From: Cyclobacteriaceae bacterium
GTDB taxonomy: Bacteria > Bacteroidota > Bacteroidia > Cytophagales > Cyclobacteriaceae
Assembly: GCA_016787665.1 (NCBI GenBank)
Contig: JAEUUC010000005.1
Location: forward strand, 62,001-126,000
Length of the DNA: 64,000 bases
Reading direction: 5' to 3'
Shown here one piece after another: positions 17,085-25,228 of this stretch; position 1 is the first letter of the stretch; each line of letters opens with the position of its first letter. The notes beneath the pieces are model-generated. The model ran no database searches. It had not been told where the DNA came from and saw nothing but the letters and a program-made list of their open reading frames with translations. The translations under genes were made by a program, and so were the position numbers.

Positions 17085-17729
17085 ATGAGCATCACCATTC
17101 ACGACCCTACTGCAGCAGCGGTAGCCTCGCGGCTCCTGGCTATTGGGGCAATTAAGATCAATCACGAAAAGCCCTTTACGTGGAGCAGCGGCTGGAAATC
17201 ACCCGTGTATTGCGACAACCGGCTTGCGCTGTCCTACCCCGAAATTCGCTCTTTCATCAAAAAATCGTTAGCGGACGCCATCCGGCACTATTTTCCTCAA
17301 GGTGAGTATATCGCAGGCGTGGCTACGGCCGGGGTGCCACAGGGGGCGCTGGTGGCCGATGCGCTCCAGTTGCCCTACGTATATGTACGGCCAAAGCCGA
17401 AAGACCATGGCATGGGCAACCTGATTGAAGGTCGCATTGAAAAAGGAAAAAACGTAGTGCTGATTGAGGATCTGGTAAGCACCGGAGGAAGTTCGCTCAA
17501 AGCAGCAGAAGCACTGACCGATGCCGGCTTTCGCGTGGCGGGCATGGCGGCCATCTTCACCTACGGGTTTGACGCAGCCGAAGCCGCCTTCAGCAAAGCC
17601 GGTGTATCGCTGGTATGCCTGAGTGATTTCAATCATCTGCTAACGGAAGCCGTGGCCAGCCGGTACCTGGACGAAAAGCAGCTCGTGTATGTCAAGTCGT
17701 GGCGCCTCGACCCGGCCAACTGGAAGTAA
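17085..17729 (+). CDS. pyrE: orotate phosphoribosyltransferase
   Basis: PyrE joins orotate and PRPP to give OMP in pyrimidine synthesis. The 214-residue protein (start ATG 17085, MSITIHDPTAAAV) shows the N-terminal FTWSSGWKSPVYCDNR orotate-binding segment, YVRPKPKDHGMGNLIEG, and the PRPP motif VLIEDLVSTGGSS at about 125-137. The longer open frame upstream is antisense to the Nudix gene and is not used. TAACTTCG at 17072-17079 is a plausible -7 element immediately before the start. The acpH start follows one base after the stop. Confidence 0.96.
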   Translation: MSITIHDPTAAAVASRLLAIGAIKINHEKPFTWSSGWKSPVYCDNRLALSYPEIRSFIKKSLADAIRHYFPQGEYIAGVATAGVPQGALVADALQLPYVYVRPKPKDHGMGNLIEGRIEKGKNVVLIEDLVSTGGSSLKAAEALTDAGFRVAGMAAIFTYGFDAAEAAFSKAGVSLVCLSDFNHLLTEAVASRYLDEKQLVYVKSWRLDPANWK

Positions 17730-17730
17730 T

Positions 17731-18327
17731 GTGAATTTTCTCGCCCACCTTTATCTTTCCAGCGACCACCCCGGCATTATGACCGGTAACTTTATCGGGG
17801 ATTTTGTAAAAGGGCGAGACCTGGATGCCCGGTTTGGTTTTTATGTGGCGCGGGGCATTGACCTACACCGGATAATTGACGAGTTCACCGACAAACATCC
17901 GCAAGTCAGGAATAGCCGCGCCCGGCTGTGGGACAGCTATCGCCACTACGCCCGTGTAATTGTAGATGTTTATTACGACCATTTCCTGGCGCGAGACTGG
18001 CAGAAGTTTCATCCGGTGCCGCTACAGCAATATGCACCCCAAGCCTATGAAACGCTGTTGACCCAAGAAGAAATCTTGCCCGATGGCGTGAAACAAATGC
18101 TGCCGTATATGATGCGGGGCAATTGGCTTTTGAATTACAGCCAGCTCGAGGGGATTGATCGGGCGCTCACCGGCATGTCGCGGAGGACGCGCTTCGAATC
18201 GAACATGGAAAAAGCGGTGCATGATTTACAACGGTACTACCCTGAATTTGAACATGAATTCGGCCAGTTCTTTCCAACGCTGCAGGAGATGACCTCGCGC
18301 TGGCTACAAGAGAACGTGAAACGCTAA
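17731..18327 (+). CDS. acpH: acyl carrier protein phosphodiesterase (AcpH/DUF479)
   Basis: AcpH removes the 4'-phosphopantetheine arm from acyl carrier protein. The 198-residue protein starts at GTG 17731 (reads MNFLAHLYLSSDHPGIMTGNFIGDF, the family's typical N-terminus), one base after pyrE. Conserved features are GNFIGDFVKG, RGIDLHRIIDEFTDKHP and VDVYYDHFLARDW, which carry the HD-like metal-binding His and Asp residues. Length matches E. coli AcpH (193). Confidence 0.9.
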   Translation: MNFLAHLYLSSDHPGIMTGNFIGDFVKGRDLDARFGFYVARGIDLHRIIDEFTDKHPQVRNSRARLWDSYRHYARVIVDVYYDHFLARDWQKFHPVPLQQYAPQAYETLLTQEEILPDGVKQMLPYMMRGNWLLNYSQLEGIDRALTGMSRRTRFESNMEKAVHDLQRYYPEFEHEFGQFFPTLQEMTSRWLQENVKR

Positions 18328-18331
18328 TTCT

Positions 18332-18339
18332 TACCTTTG
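18332..18339 (+). promoter_or_regulatory. promoter -7 element close to the 18344 start codon
   Basis: TACCTTTG is a perfect match to TAnnTTTG and ends only four bases before the ATG at 18344. A transcript from it would be leaderless or nearly so. No clear -33 TTTG is seen. Confidence 0.5.
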
Positions 18340-18343
18340 CAAC

Positions 18344-18709
18344 ATGATGAACGACCCGGAATTGAACGGGAAGTACCTGGGTACGATCTCGCAGGATTTT
18401 GTGAAAGTGGCGGATACGCTGAAGGAAGCCTCCTACCAATTGCGCAAGGCCGGATTTGCCTTCCCCATCTTCGCCATTGCGCGGGAGCGCATTCCTATTG
18501 GGCAACTTCTGTTGGACCAGCAGGCGCTGGGACTGACCTGGAACTACTTCGCCTCGTATCTGGACGAATTTGTACAGCGCGAACTGGTGGAAAAAGAAAA
18601 GCAGGCCAGTTTTGAAGAAACCTACAAAGATCCCGATGAATTTTGCTGCCTGTTCGTGGTCGACCGGGATTTCACCAACTTCGTTTACATTCCCTATCCG
18701 GAAGATTAA
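18344..18709 (+). CDS. conserved hypothetical protein
   Basis: This 121-residue soluble protein has no signal or membrane segment. It looks mainly helical in the N-terminal half (ISQDFVKVADTLKEASYQLRK) with a long acidic/basic helix around EFVQRELVEKEKQASFEE, and ends in short strands (FCCLFVVDRDFTNFVYIPYPED). I do not recognise a family. It follows acpH by 16 bases but has its own predicted -7 element, and converges on thiL with a two-base gap. Confidence 0.7.
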   Translation: MMNDPELNGKYLGTISQDFVKVADTLKEASYQLRKAGFAFPIFAIARERIPIGQLLLDQQALGLTWNYFASYLDEFVQRELVEKEKQASFEETYKDPDEFCCLFVVDRDFTNFVYIPYPED

Positions 18710-18711
18710 CG

Positions 18712-19776
18712 TCACTTTTTAAAGTGAGTCCATCCCTGTGCCTGAAGCGGAATTTCGATACCCGCCTTCGTGACCATCACGCGTTGATCGGTTTGCGCCA
18801 GCGCGTGGCCAATAAAATGAATGTCCGGGTGGTTTTTCACTTTCTCAAAATCCGACTGGCGAATCGAGAATAGCAATTCATAGTCCTCACCCCCGTTGAG
18901 CGCAAACGTAACGGGGTCCAGCTTAAACTCCAGGGCGATATCGTACGTCTGATGATCAATGGGAAGCTTGTCTTCAAATATCTTCACCCCAACATTCGAT
19001 TGCGTGGACAAATGCATAAGTTCAGACGCCAGTCCGTCTGACACGTCAATCATCGATGTGGGCACCAGGTTCATGTCTTTCAACTCGTGCACAATATCCA
19101 TTCGTGCTTCCGGCTTCAATTGACGCCCCACGCAGTATTCGTATTTTTCAAGATCGGGTTGTGCATTCGGGTTGGCCAGAAAAACTTCTTTCTCCCGTTG
19201 CAACACCTGAAGCCCGGCAAAGGCTGCACCCAGATCGCCCGTTACGCACAAAATGTCATTGGGGCACAAACCCGAACGATAGGCCACACGATGCTCCTCC
19301 ACACGACCAATAACACTCACTGAAATAATCAACCCCGCTGCCGATGATGAGGTGTCTCCACCCACCAGGTCGACCTGATAGTTTTCGCACGCTGCGTGAA
19401 TACCGCTGTACAGGGCATCCACGGCCTCAACCGAAAACCGGTTGCTCAGCCCAAGCCCCACCACAATATGGGTTGGGGTGCCGTTCATCGCGGCAATGTC
19501 AGAAACATTGGATGCCACCGCCTTGTACCCGATATGCTGGAGGGGCGCGTAGGCTAAGTCAAAATGCACGCCTTCCACCAACAGGTCAGTGCTGATCAAT
19601 TCATAGTGATCACCCACATCCCATACGGCCGCATCGTCACCAATACCTTTCAGAATATTGGGCACTTTAAGCCTGGCTTTTTGCCGGATGCGGTCAATAA
19701 GGCCAAATTCACCCAATTCGTTTAACTCGTGACGGGCCGGGGAACCCTCGTTCATCGCCTTTTTCGGTTCATTCAT
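18712..19776 (-). CDS. thiL: thiamine-monophosphate kinase
   Basis: ThiL phosphorylates thiamine monophosphate to the active diphosphate using ATP. The 354-residue protein has the AIRS/PurM-like fold. Marks are GIGDDAAVWD near residue 42, STDLLVEGVHFD, the VGGDTSSS loop, LCVTGDLGAAFAGL and SDGLASELMHL. The start at 19776 gives a short polar lead (MNEPKKAMNEG), and Met8 is an alternative. No TPP riboswitch is seen upstream. Confidence 0.95.
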   Translation of the reverse strand: MNEPKKAMNEGSPARHELNELGEFGLIDRIRQKARLKVPNILKGIGDDAAVWDVGDHYELISTDLLVEGVHFDLAYAPLQHIGYKAVASNVSDIAAMNGTPTHIVVGLGLSNRFSVEAVDALYSGIHAACENYQVDLVGGDTSSSAAGLIISVSVIGRVEEHRVAYRSGLCPNDILCVTGDLGAAFAGLQVLQREKEVFLANPNAQPDLEKYEYCVGRQLKPEARMDIVHELKDMNLVPTSMIDVSDGLASELMHLSTQSNVGVKIFEDKLPIDHQTYDIALEFKLDPVTFALNGGEDYELLFSIRQSDFEKVKNHPDIHFIGHALAQTDQRVMVTKAGIEIPLQAQGWTHFKK

Positions 19777-19851
19777 CTGTCAAAAATAAGACTTATCCTG
19801 TGTTTGTGGCGGGTGGCCGTCAAGAGGGCGTATCCAGGGAAAATATCTCCT

Positions 19852-20016
19852 ATGAAAGCGAAGTTGGTGTCGGTGTTGGCTATGTTGATGGTCATTCTTG
19901 GCACAAGTTGTCAGGCCCCTAAATCGCAGTACCAAACCTCCCTGGGCAAGAAAAAACTCAAGTACTATAATGCCCTTCAATTTGGTAAGGAAAAGAACCC
20001 AAAGAAAACGTTTTAG
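19852..20016 (+). CDS. small lipoprotein
   Basis: This 54-residue protein consists of a lipoprotein signal (MKAKLVSVLAMLMVILGTSC, lipobox LGTSC, Cys20) and a short, strongly basic tail rich in Lys and Gln. It starts at the ATG 19852, in the gap between divergent thiL and convergent mce. The tail ends one base before the mce 3' end. No family is recognised; size and signal suggest a small surface or envelope lipoprotein. Confidence 0.6.
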   Translation: MKAKLVSVLAMLMVILGTSCQAPKSQYQTSLGKKKLKYYNALQFGKEKNPKKTF

Positions 20017-20418
20017 TCAGCCGCGGTCCTGACACAATTCAACGAGCACCGAGTTAGTGGTCTTCGGGTGCAGAAAAACGATCTTCTTGTTGTCGGCACC
20101 GGGTTTGGGTGTATCGGCCAACAGGCCAAAGCCCTCGCTCTTGAGGTTTTCCATTTTTTCCTCAATCGGCTGCACATCAAAAGCCAGGTGATGCACACCC
20201 TCCCCTTTTTTCTCAATGAACCGGGCAATCGGGGAATCGGAGTGGGTAGCTTCCAATAGCTCAATCTTAATATCGCCTACCTTAAAAAACGAGGTTTTAA
20301 CACCCTCCCGTTCAACGATCTCGGTCTTGTACGGGTCTGTGCCGAGTAAACGGCTAAACAGCCGATTTGACTCCTCCAGATTCTTCACAGCTATGCCAAT
20401 GTGTTCCAGCTTATTCAT
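20017..20418 (-). CDS. mce: methylmalonyl-CoA epimerase
   Basis: Mce interconverts (R)- and (S)-methylmalonyl-CoA, linking propionate and succinate metabolism with methylmalonyl-CoA mutase. The 133-residue protein has the vicinal-oxygen-chelate fold with two beta-alpha-beta-beta-beta halves. Metal ligands are visible as His6 (LEHIGIAV), the His in GVHHLAFDV and the Glu in LVELCQD. Length is normal. The mutase genes are not in the window. Confidence 0.93.
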   Translation of the reverse strand: MNKLEHIGIAVKNLEESNRLFSRLLGTDPYKTEIVEREGVKTSFFKVGDIKIELLEATHSDSPIARFIEKKGEGVHHLAFDVQPIEEKMENLKSEGFGLLADTPKPGADNKKIVFLHPKTTNSVLVELCQDRG

Positions 20419-20433
20419 ATTCTCTTTGTTTCG

Positions 20434-20441
20434 TAAATTTG
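20434..20441 (+). promoter_or_regulatory. promoter -7 element for the 20483 gene
   Basis: TAAATTTG matches TAnnTTTG exactly and lies 41 bases before the ATG at 20483, in the gap divergent from mce. No convincing -33 box at the right distance. Confidence 0.45.
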
Positions 20442-20482
20442 CCGTTCGGAAACTTTTCCAATCTACTCATAGTTTTAACATC

Positions 20483-20905
20483 ATGCCAAAAGTGGGTGCC
20501 GAACCGGTTAGTGACGTGCATGTGGAGGCCGCGCGCATCCAGCAGCAAATAAAGGAATACCTCGGTTTGCGCACCAGCGACCTGGTGTTTGAATTCTCGC
20601 AGGTAGATGGAAAGGCCAAGTTGGATCTGATCACAATCAATCCAAGGCATAACCAGTCTTTTCTCTTTCATTCCGAAACCGGGGCCGACAAAGTTGACGC
20701 GCTTCGTAAAATGCTGGCGTATGTGCAGAGCTATAAGGAAAAAGAAAACTCGTACACCATACAATGGGTGATGAAGGGTGATAAAGAACTGCATACCTCC
20801 TATTTTCGGGCGAGCAACATTATGGATGCCCTCGAAAAGTTGTATTACGGCCGCGACCGGAACACCCTGACTGTTTTTAGTGTTGTCTTGAATCCCGTAG
20901 CGTAA
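20483..20905 (+). CDS. conserved hypothetical protein
   Basis: This 140-residue cytoplasmic protein starts at the ATG 20483; the upstream part of the open frame is antisense to mce. It has an N-terminal helix (DVHVEAARIQQQIKEYLGL), several strands, and a C-terminal segment ASNIMDALEKLYYGRDRNTLTVFSVVLNPVA. No family is recognised. It precedes the A-type Fe-S carrier gene by nine bases and is probably co-transcribed with it. Confidence 0.7.
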   Translation: MPKVGAEPVSDVHVEAARIQQQIKEYLGLRTSDLVFEFSQVDGKAKLDLITINPRHNQSFLFHSETGADKVDALRKMLAYVQSYKEKENSYTIQWVMKGDKELHTSYFRASNIMDALEKLYYGRDRNTLTVFSVVLNPVA

Positions 20906-20914
20906 TTACCCGAT

Positions 20915-21241
20915 ATGATCAGTGTAACTGAAAAAGCCAAAGACCGCATAATTGAACTTCGCAAGCAGGAAGGGCGCACCGACCTGCACAACATCCGGGT
21001 GATGGTAAAGGGCGGAGGGTGCTCAGGGTTGATGTACGATTTGAATTTCGATGACGCCCTCCAACCCAACGATCAGGTGTTCGAAGACAAAGGGATAAAA
21101 ATTCTGGTGGATAAGAAAAGTCTGTTGTACCTGTTGGGCACAACGCTGGATTTTTCAGACGGACTGAACGGTAAAGGATTTCAGTTCATTAATCCCAACG
21201 CCTCACGCACCTGCGGGTGTGGGGAAAGCTTCGCGGTTTAG
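20915..21241 (+). CDS. HesB/IscA family iron-sulfur cluster carrier
   Basis: This 108-residue A-type carrier delivers Fe-S clusters to apo-proteins. The three conserved cysteines are seen in GGGCSGLMYDL and in the C-terminal CGCG motif. The family fold starts with ISVTEKAKDRIIEL. IscA, SufA and ErpA cannot be separated by sequence alone here. The 3' end overlaps the ridA-type gene by four bases on the opposite strand. Confidence 0.95.
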   Translation: MISVTEKAKDRIIELRKQEGRTDLHNIRVMVKGGGCSGLMYDLNFDDALQPNDQVFEDKGIKILVDKKSLLYLLGTTLDFSDGLNGKGFQFINPNASRTCGCGESFAV

Positions 21242-21663
21242 TCGCGAATAACCGCCATACACTTTAATTCGATGGCAATGGGCGTTGGCAGCGCCCCCAC
21301 TTCAACGGTGGTGCGGCAGGGTTGCGTGGCCTTGTCCGGGAAATACTCAGCATAAATCTTGTTCATTACCGGAAAGTCCTTTTTCATGTTCGTGAGGTAC
21401 ACGGTCACATCAACCAAATCCTCCCACCTGGCACCGGAAGCTTCAAGCACAAAACGCACGTTTTGAAAAACCGAATGGCATTGCGTTTCGATGTCGTAAG
21501 ACAGTATGTTCCGGTTTTCATCCAGCACCACCCCGGGGATATCCCTGCTGTCGCGTTTGCGGGGCCCCACCCCGGATAAAAACAACAGGTTGCCGACACG
21601 CCTGGCGTGTGGGTAAGGCCCTACGGGCTCGGGGGCTTTTGAAGAGTCAATCGGATTGTTCAT
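21238..21663 (-). CDS. RidA family protein
   Basis: This 141-residue YjgF/YER057c/UK114 protein deaminates reactive enamine/imine intermediates in characterised members. The family signature near the C-terminus (QPCRTTVEVGALPTPIAIELKCMAV) holds the catalytic Arg. The insertion GPRKRDSRDIPGVVLDENR is like that of the 2-aminomuconate deaminase subgroup, so that activity is possible, but no tryptophan-degradation genes are nearby. It is followed on the same strand order by DUF4198 and aminopeptidase P genes with one-base gaps. Confidence 0.9.
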   Translation of the reverse strand: MNNPIDSSKAPEPVGPYPHARRVGNLLFLSGVGPRKRDSRDIPGVVLDENRNILSYDIETQCHSVFQNVRFVLEASGARWEDLVDVTVYLTNMKKDFPVMNKIYAEYFPDKATQPCRTTVEVGALPTPIAIELKCMAVIRD

Positions 21664-21664
21664 T

Positions 21665-22456
21665 TCATTGTATTTCGAACACTAAACTCGCCCATTTGCT
21701 TTCGTAGTCAGCTCCTGCCTTGGTGGAGGGAGCCATCGCGACTGAACTCACCATCCAGCGCCCCGGTGTACCAATCGGAAAGGTGACGGTACCGTCACTC
21801 TCCGTGTAGATGTTTTGCAGGAACGTGGTACCGTTAAACGAACTCCACACTTTCACCAAGGCATGCTTTCTCAGTTGGCCATTCAGCCAAACCTGACATT
21901 TCATGTAGGCACCTGGTTTTATAGTGTAGGGATTCAACAAGGGCACAATCTCATGATCCAATCCCGCCCTTTTCATATACGTATTATCTGTGGTCGGCCC
22001 CACTTGTACGAGTAACTTGGCAAAACGTGTGTAGAACTCGCGCACCGAATCTTGTGCATTGGCGTGCTGGCGTTGCGCCAAAACATCCTCCAGTCCGTCC
22101 TCCTTCAGGTAGGCATTAAAATCACTACCCGGCAATTTGATAAATGCTGCATTACTCCGAAGCGTCACCAGATGGGTGCCGGCCCGCGTAAACTTGTAAC
22201 TCAGGTGGTTGTCTTTGGTCGCTTTCACCGTTTTGGTGAGATCGACCGGCCCGACCGTTGTGTACAGGGTTACGTTCTCCGCTTTGTGGCGTTTCATGTC
22301 CCAGAGTTCACCCTGAAAGTTCTCGCCCACGCGAAAGTTCACGTTCATCACTTCACCCACGGCAAAACGAAATTTTTTCGGCTCCAGCCAGAATTCATGG
22401 CTCTGCAGCGTGAGCGCCAGAAAAATCATCGATGCCAGGGCGAGGACGCGAAGCAT
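21665..22456 (-). CDS. DUF4198 domain secreted protein
   Basis: This 263-residue exported protein has a signal peptide (MLRVLALASMIFLALTLQS) followed by HEFWLEPKKFRFAVGEVMNVNFRVG, the diagnostic start of DUF4198, a carboxypeptidase-regulatory-like beta-sandwich protein often linked to metal (nickel/cobalt) handling elsewhere. No metal transporter is adjacent here, so the role is open. It lies between RidA and aminopeptidase P in a three-gene minus-strand unit with one-base spacing. Confidence 0.85.
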   Translation of the reverse strand: MLRVLALASMIFLALTLQSHEFWLEPKKFRFAVGEVMNVNFRVGENFQGELWDMKRHKAENVTLYTTVGPVDLTKTVKATKDNHLSYKFTRAGTHLVTLRSNAAFIKLPGSDFNAYLKEDGLEDVLAQRQHANAQDSVREFYTRFAKLLVQVGPTTDNTYMKRAGLDHEIVPLLNPYTIKPGAYMKCQVWLNGQLRKHALVKVWSSFNGTTFLQNIYTESDGTVTFPIGTPGRWMVSSVAMAPSTKAGADYESKWASLVFEIQ

Positions 22457-22457
22457 G

Positions 22458-23756
22458 TTACCTGGCGTTCATCAGATCTTCAATTTCCTCGGCCTCCAAC
22501 GGAATGTTTTTCATCAGATCCAACAATCCGCTTTTGCCAATCACGACATTGTTTTCCAACCGGATGCCAAGCTTCTCCTCCCGAATGTAGATTCCCGGCT
22601 CCACCGTCCACACCATGCCCTCCACCATTTTGTGGTACATATTGCCCACATCGTGAACGTCCAGGCCTAAATGGTGCCCCGTACCATGCATGAAATACTT
22701 CGCCACCACCGGTTTTTCCTTTGTCTGGTTTTTGATATCCGTCTTGTCGATGAGTTTCAGCTTGAGCAACTCCGCTTCCATCAAGCGCTGCACTTCCCGG
22801 TGATACTCGAAATACAATGCCCCGGGGCGCAGTAGTTTCATGGCCCCGCGCATCACCCTCAACACCGCCTGGTATACGTCCTTCTGGCGTTTGGTGAAGC
22901 GCCCGCTCACGGGCACGCAGCGTGTCATATCAGCATTATAGTTGCCGTATTCTGCACCCACATCCAATAACAATACATCGCCCGGTTTGCACGCTTGATC
23001 ATTTTCGATGTAATGCAGTACACACGCGTTGGCACCGGAGGCAATGATGGGTGTGTAGGCAAACCCACGTGAACCATGCCGGATGAATTCGTGAATAAAC
23101 TCGGCCTCGATTTCGTATTCCTTAACCCCGGGTTTCACAAACCTCAATACTCTTCGAAAAGCGAGGTTCGTAATGTCACACGCCTTTTGAAGTTGTTTGA
23201 TTTCTTCAGGTTGTTTCACGGCCCGGAGTTCGGCCAGCAGCGGTGCCGCACGTTCATACGTGTGCAACGGGTATTGCTTTTGGCACCACTCGATGAAGCG
23301 GGCGTTGCGTGTTTCCACCACCACATCGGCCCGATAGTGCTCATTTGTATCGAGGTAGACTTGCTGCACACCCCCCATAGCCATCAGGTGATGGAACAAT
23401 TTGGGGAATTCGGAAAGCCACAGCACAGTCTCCACCCCGGAAAGTTGGCGCGCCTCCTCCTTGGTCAGCTTGTGGCCCTCCCAAATGGCAATTTGCTCAC
23501 TCGTTTCGCGCAGAAACAAAACCTCGCGATACCGTTTGTCCGGGAAATCAGGACAGAGAATGAGGATGCTTTCTTCCTGATCAACTCCACTGAGATAGAG
23601 TAAATTGTTATTCTGCCGGAACGCCATCGTACCATCGGCATTGGTCGGCATGATGTCGTTGCTGTTAAACAACGCCAGTGAATTTGACTTCAGTTTTTGA
23701 GTTAACCTTTTCCGGTTTCGGATGTACAAGGCAGCTGGGGCCGGTGAATAGCGCAT
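22458..23756 (-). CDS. Xaa-Pro aminopeptidase (aminopeptidase P family)
   Basis: This 432-residue M24B metallopeptidase cleaves the N-terminal residue before proline. The start is the ATG at 23756 (MRYSPAPAALYIRNRKRL). The N-terminal creatinase-like domain spans ~1-170 and the pita-bread domain ~175-430. Dinuclear-metal ligands are visible: Asp in LLLDVGAEYGNYNADMTR, His in HGTGHHLGLDVHD (~365), Glu in WTVEPGIYI and Glu in IRLENNVVI. It is first in a unit with DUF4198 and RidA. Confidence 0.95.
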   Translation of the reverse strand: MRYSPAPAALYIRNRKRLTQKLKSNSLALFNSNDIMPTNADGTMAFRQNNNLLYLSGVDQEESILILCPDFPDKRYREVLFLRETSEQIAIWEGHKLTKEEARQLSGVETVLWLSEFPKLFHHLMAMGGVQQVYLDTNEHYRADVVVETRNARFIEWCQKQYPLHTYERAAPLLAELRAVKQPEEIKQLQKACDITNLAFRRVLRFVKPGVKEYEIEAEFIHEFIRHGSRGFAYTPIIASGANACVLHYIENDQACKPGDVLLLDVGAEYGNYNADMTRCVPVSGRFTKRQKDVYQAVLRVMRGAMKLLRPGALYFEYHREVQRLMEAELLKLKLIDKTDIKNQTKEKPVVAKYFMHGTGHHLGLDVHDVGNMYHKMVEGMVWTVEPGIYIREEKLGIRLENNVVIGKSGLLDLMKNIPLEAEEIEDLMNAR

Positions 23757-24011
23757 AGGTGTAAAAATCAAGAGCTGAAAATTACTCGAATTATTGCACA
23801 ATCGACTGACGAAACTGATGCTCGCCCCGGGGAATAAAACCAGAACATCTCTAACCTCTATTAAAATTAAACGTCATTCTGGTCCCGCATTTGCGGGATG
23901 CCGGAATCCCAGTCCGCCCGAACCGAAGTACCGGAAAGAGTCTGGTCTGACAGGTAGGGGCTTTTAGAAGATTCCCACCAACGGCTTTCACAACACCGGC
24001 TCAAAGCCGTG
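23757..24011. other. intergenic region with short palindromes
   Basis: These 255 bases have no supported gene. They hold a perfect 7-bp-arm palindrome (TCCCGCA/TGCGGGA, 23883-23898) in a context that resembles dispersed intergenic repeats, and an 8-bp inverted repeat ACGGCTTT/AAAGCCGT (23981-23988 and 24003-24010) directly after the DUF4199 stop codon. The latter lacks a T tract. Confidence 0.5.
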
Positions 24012-24467
24012 TTACGACTCGGTCACTTCATCGGTATCCACGTAGTTAATCAGCACGAAGGTTACCAGCAAGCCGCTGAATACACCTTCAAGCGCCACGA
24101 TGAATGATGCCATGTAGGCATTGAGATAGCGCCCCATCGGTTCGTTTTCAATGATGGATGCCATCAGCGAAGCATCCGCTTTCATCCAAATGAACATGAA
24201 AACGGCAAACAAAATTGAACCAATGGCGCCCGTGGCTACTCCCGTCACCAACCCGCGGAAGTAGTTCATGTGATCTTCGTGCGTTTGCTTAAATTTTTTG
24301 AGGGCAAAGTAAATGCCGGCCGCCTGGATAAGCAGGTTGAGCAGCCGCAATTCTACATGATGGCCGAGGCCTGCAAAATGCATGACTACAAAATACACCG
24401 CGAGGCCTCCGGCAATGCGTAGCCCATAGTTCTCCGGAATGCGGTTGGGATCGGTAAACAAGCTCAT
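24012..24467 (-). CDS. DUF4199-like membrane protein
   Basis: This 151-residue protein has four hydrophobic segments (about residues 15-32, 43-56, 70-95 and 118-142) with a short acidic C-terminus (DTDEVTES). The segment GIYFALKKFKQTH...NYFRGLVTGVATG resembles DUF4199, a Bacteroidota membrane family of unknown function. The assignment is by pattern only. Confidence 0.6.
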   Translation of the reverse strand: MSLFTDPNRIPENYGLRIAGGLAVYFVVMHFAGLGHHVELRLLNLLIQAAGIYFALKKFKQTHEDHMNYFRGLVTGVATGAIGSILFAVFMFIWMKADASLMASIIENEPMGRYLNAYMASFIVALEGVFSGLLVTFVLINYVDTDEVTES

Positions 24468-24601
24468 AGGGTGGGATTAAGTTTCCCTAAGTATCAACTT
24501 TTTTCACAGAATAGCAACTCAAAGCAGGTTGTTACGTGGGTCCCTTTCGGAGATTTAAAAAATTCTTGTTTTCGTTATCCCCAAAACCTAACCCCTCCCC
24601 T

Positions 24602-25180
24602 ATGAAAGCCCTAAAAACCCTCGGTTACGCGTTTGCCGGTGTTGTGGCTATAATTGCTATGGTACTGGTTTTTAAATCTCCCCAAAGTCACATGCAACGC
24701 TCGGTGGTCATTCAAGCGCCTCCGGCCAGCGTGTATCAACAACTCATCAGTTTCAAAAACTTCAATTCCTGGTCACCCTGGGCCAAATTAGACCCCAACA
24801 CCCGGTATACCTACGAGGGACCTGAAAGCGGAGTGGGCGCCAAGATGAGTTGGGTGAGCGAAAACCCCAACGTAGGCAGTGGCTCACAATGGATCGTTGA
24901 AGCTGTTGAAAATAAAATGGTGAAAAACGGAATGGCATTTGGTGACATGAAAGGTGACTATTTCGCCACGTTGGAACTGGAAGAAGTGCCCGAGGGCACA
25001 AAGGTGACCTGGCATTACGATGGTGACGTGAAGGGAACCGGGATGGTGAACTCGGCCCTTGGAAAAGCGTTTGGTTTATTTATCGACCGCGCACTTGGCC
25101 CTTTTTACGAAGATGGGCTCAAGAGCCTGAAGCAGGTGGTGGAGAGCCAGCCGGTACCAGCCGATAGTTTGAATCAATAA
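24602..25180 (+). CDS. SRPBCC family protein (polyketide cyclase-like), membrane anchored
   Basis: This 192-residue protein starts at the ATG 24602 (MKALKTLGYAFAG), with one transmembrane helix at ~8-27, followed by an SRPBCC (START-like) ligand-binding domain: QRSVVIQAPPASVYQQLISFKNFNSWSPW, then GVGAKMSWVSEN. The family binds hydrophobic ligands, but its function here is unknown. A second SRPBCC gene follows 48 bases later with the same anchor layout. Confidence 0.85.
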   Translation: MKALKTLGYAFAGVVAIIAMVLVFKSPQSHMQRSVVIQAPPASVYQQLISFKNFNSWSPWAKLDPNTRYTYEGPESGVGAKMSWVSENPNVGSGSQWIVEAVENKMVKNGMAFGDMKGDYFATLELEEVPEGTKVTWHYDGDVKGTGMVNSALGKAFGLFIDRALGPFYEDGLKSLKQVVESQPVPADSLNQ

Positions 25181-25228
25181 AACAAAAAACGCCTCGGCCA
25201 CCCGGTAAGAGGCAAAACCAAAACCTTT

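Noticed and set aside
19777..19851. TPP riboswitch before thiL or the small lipoprotein
   Set aside because: No conserved THI-box core was seen in this short gap or on its minus strand.
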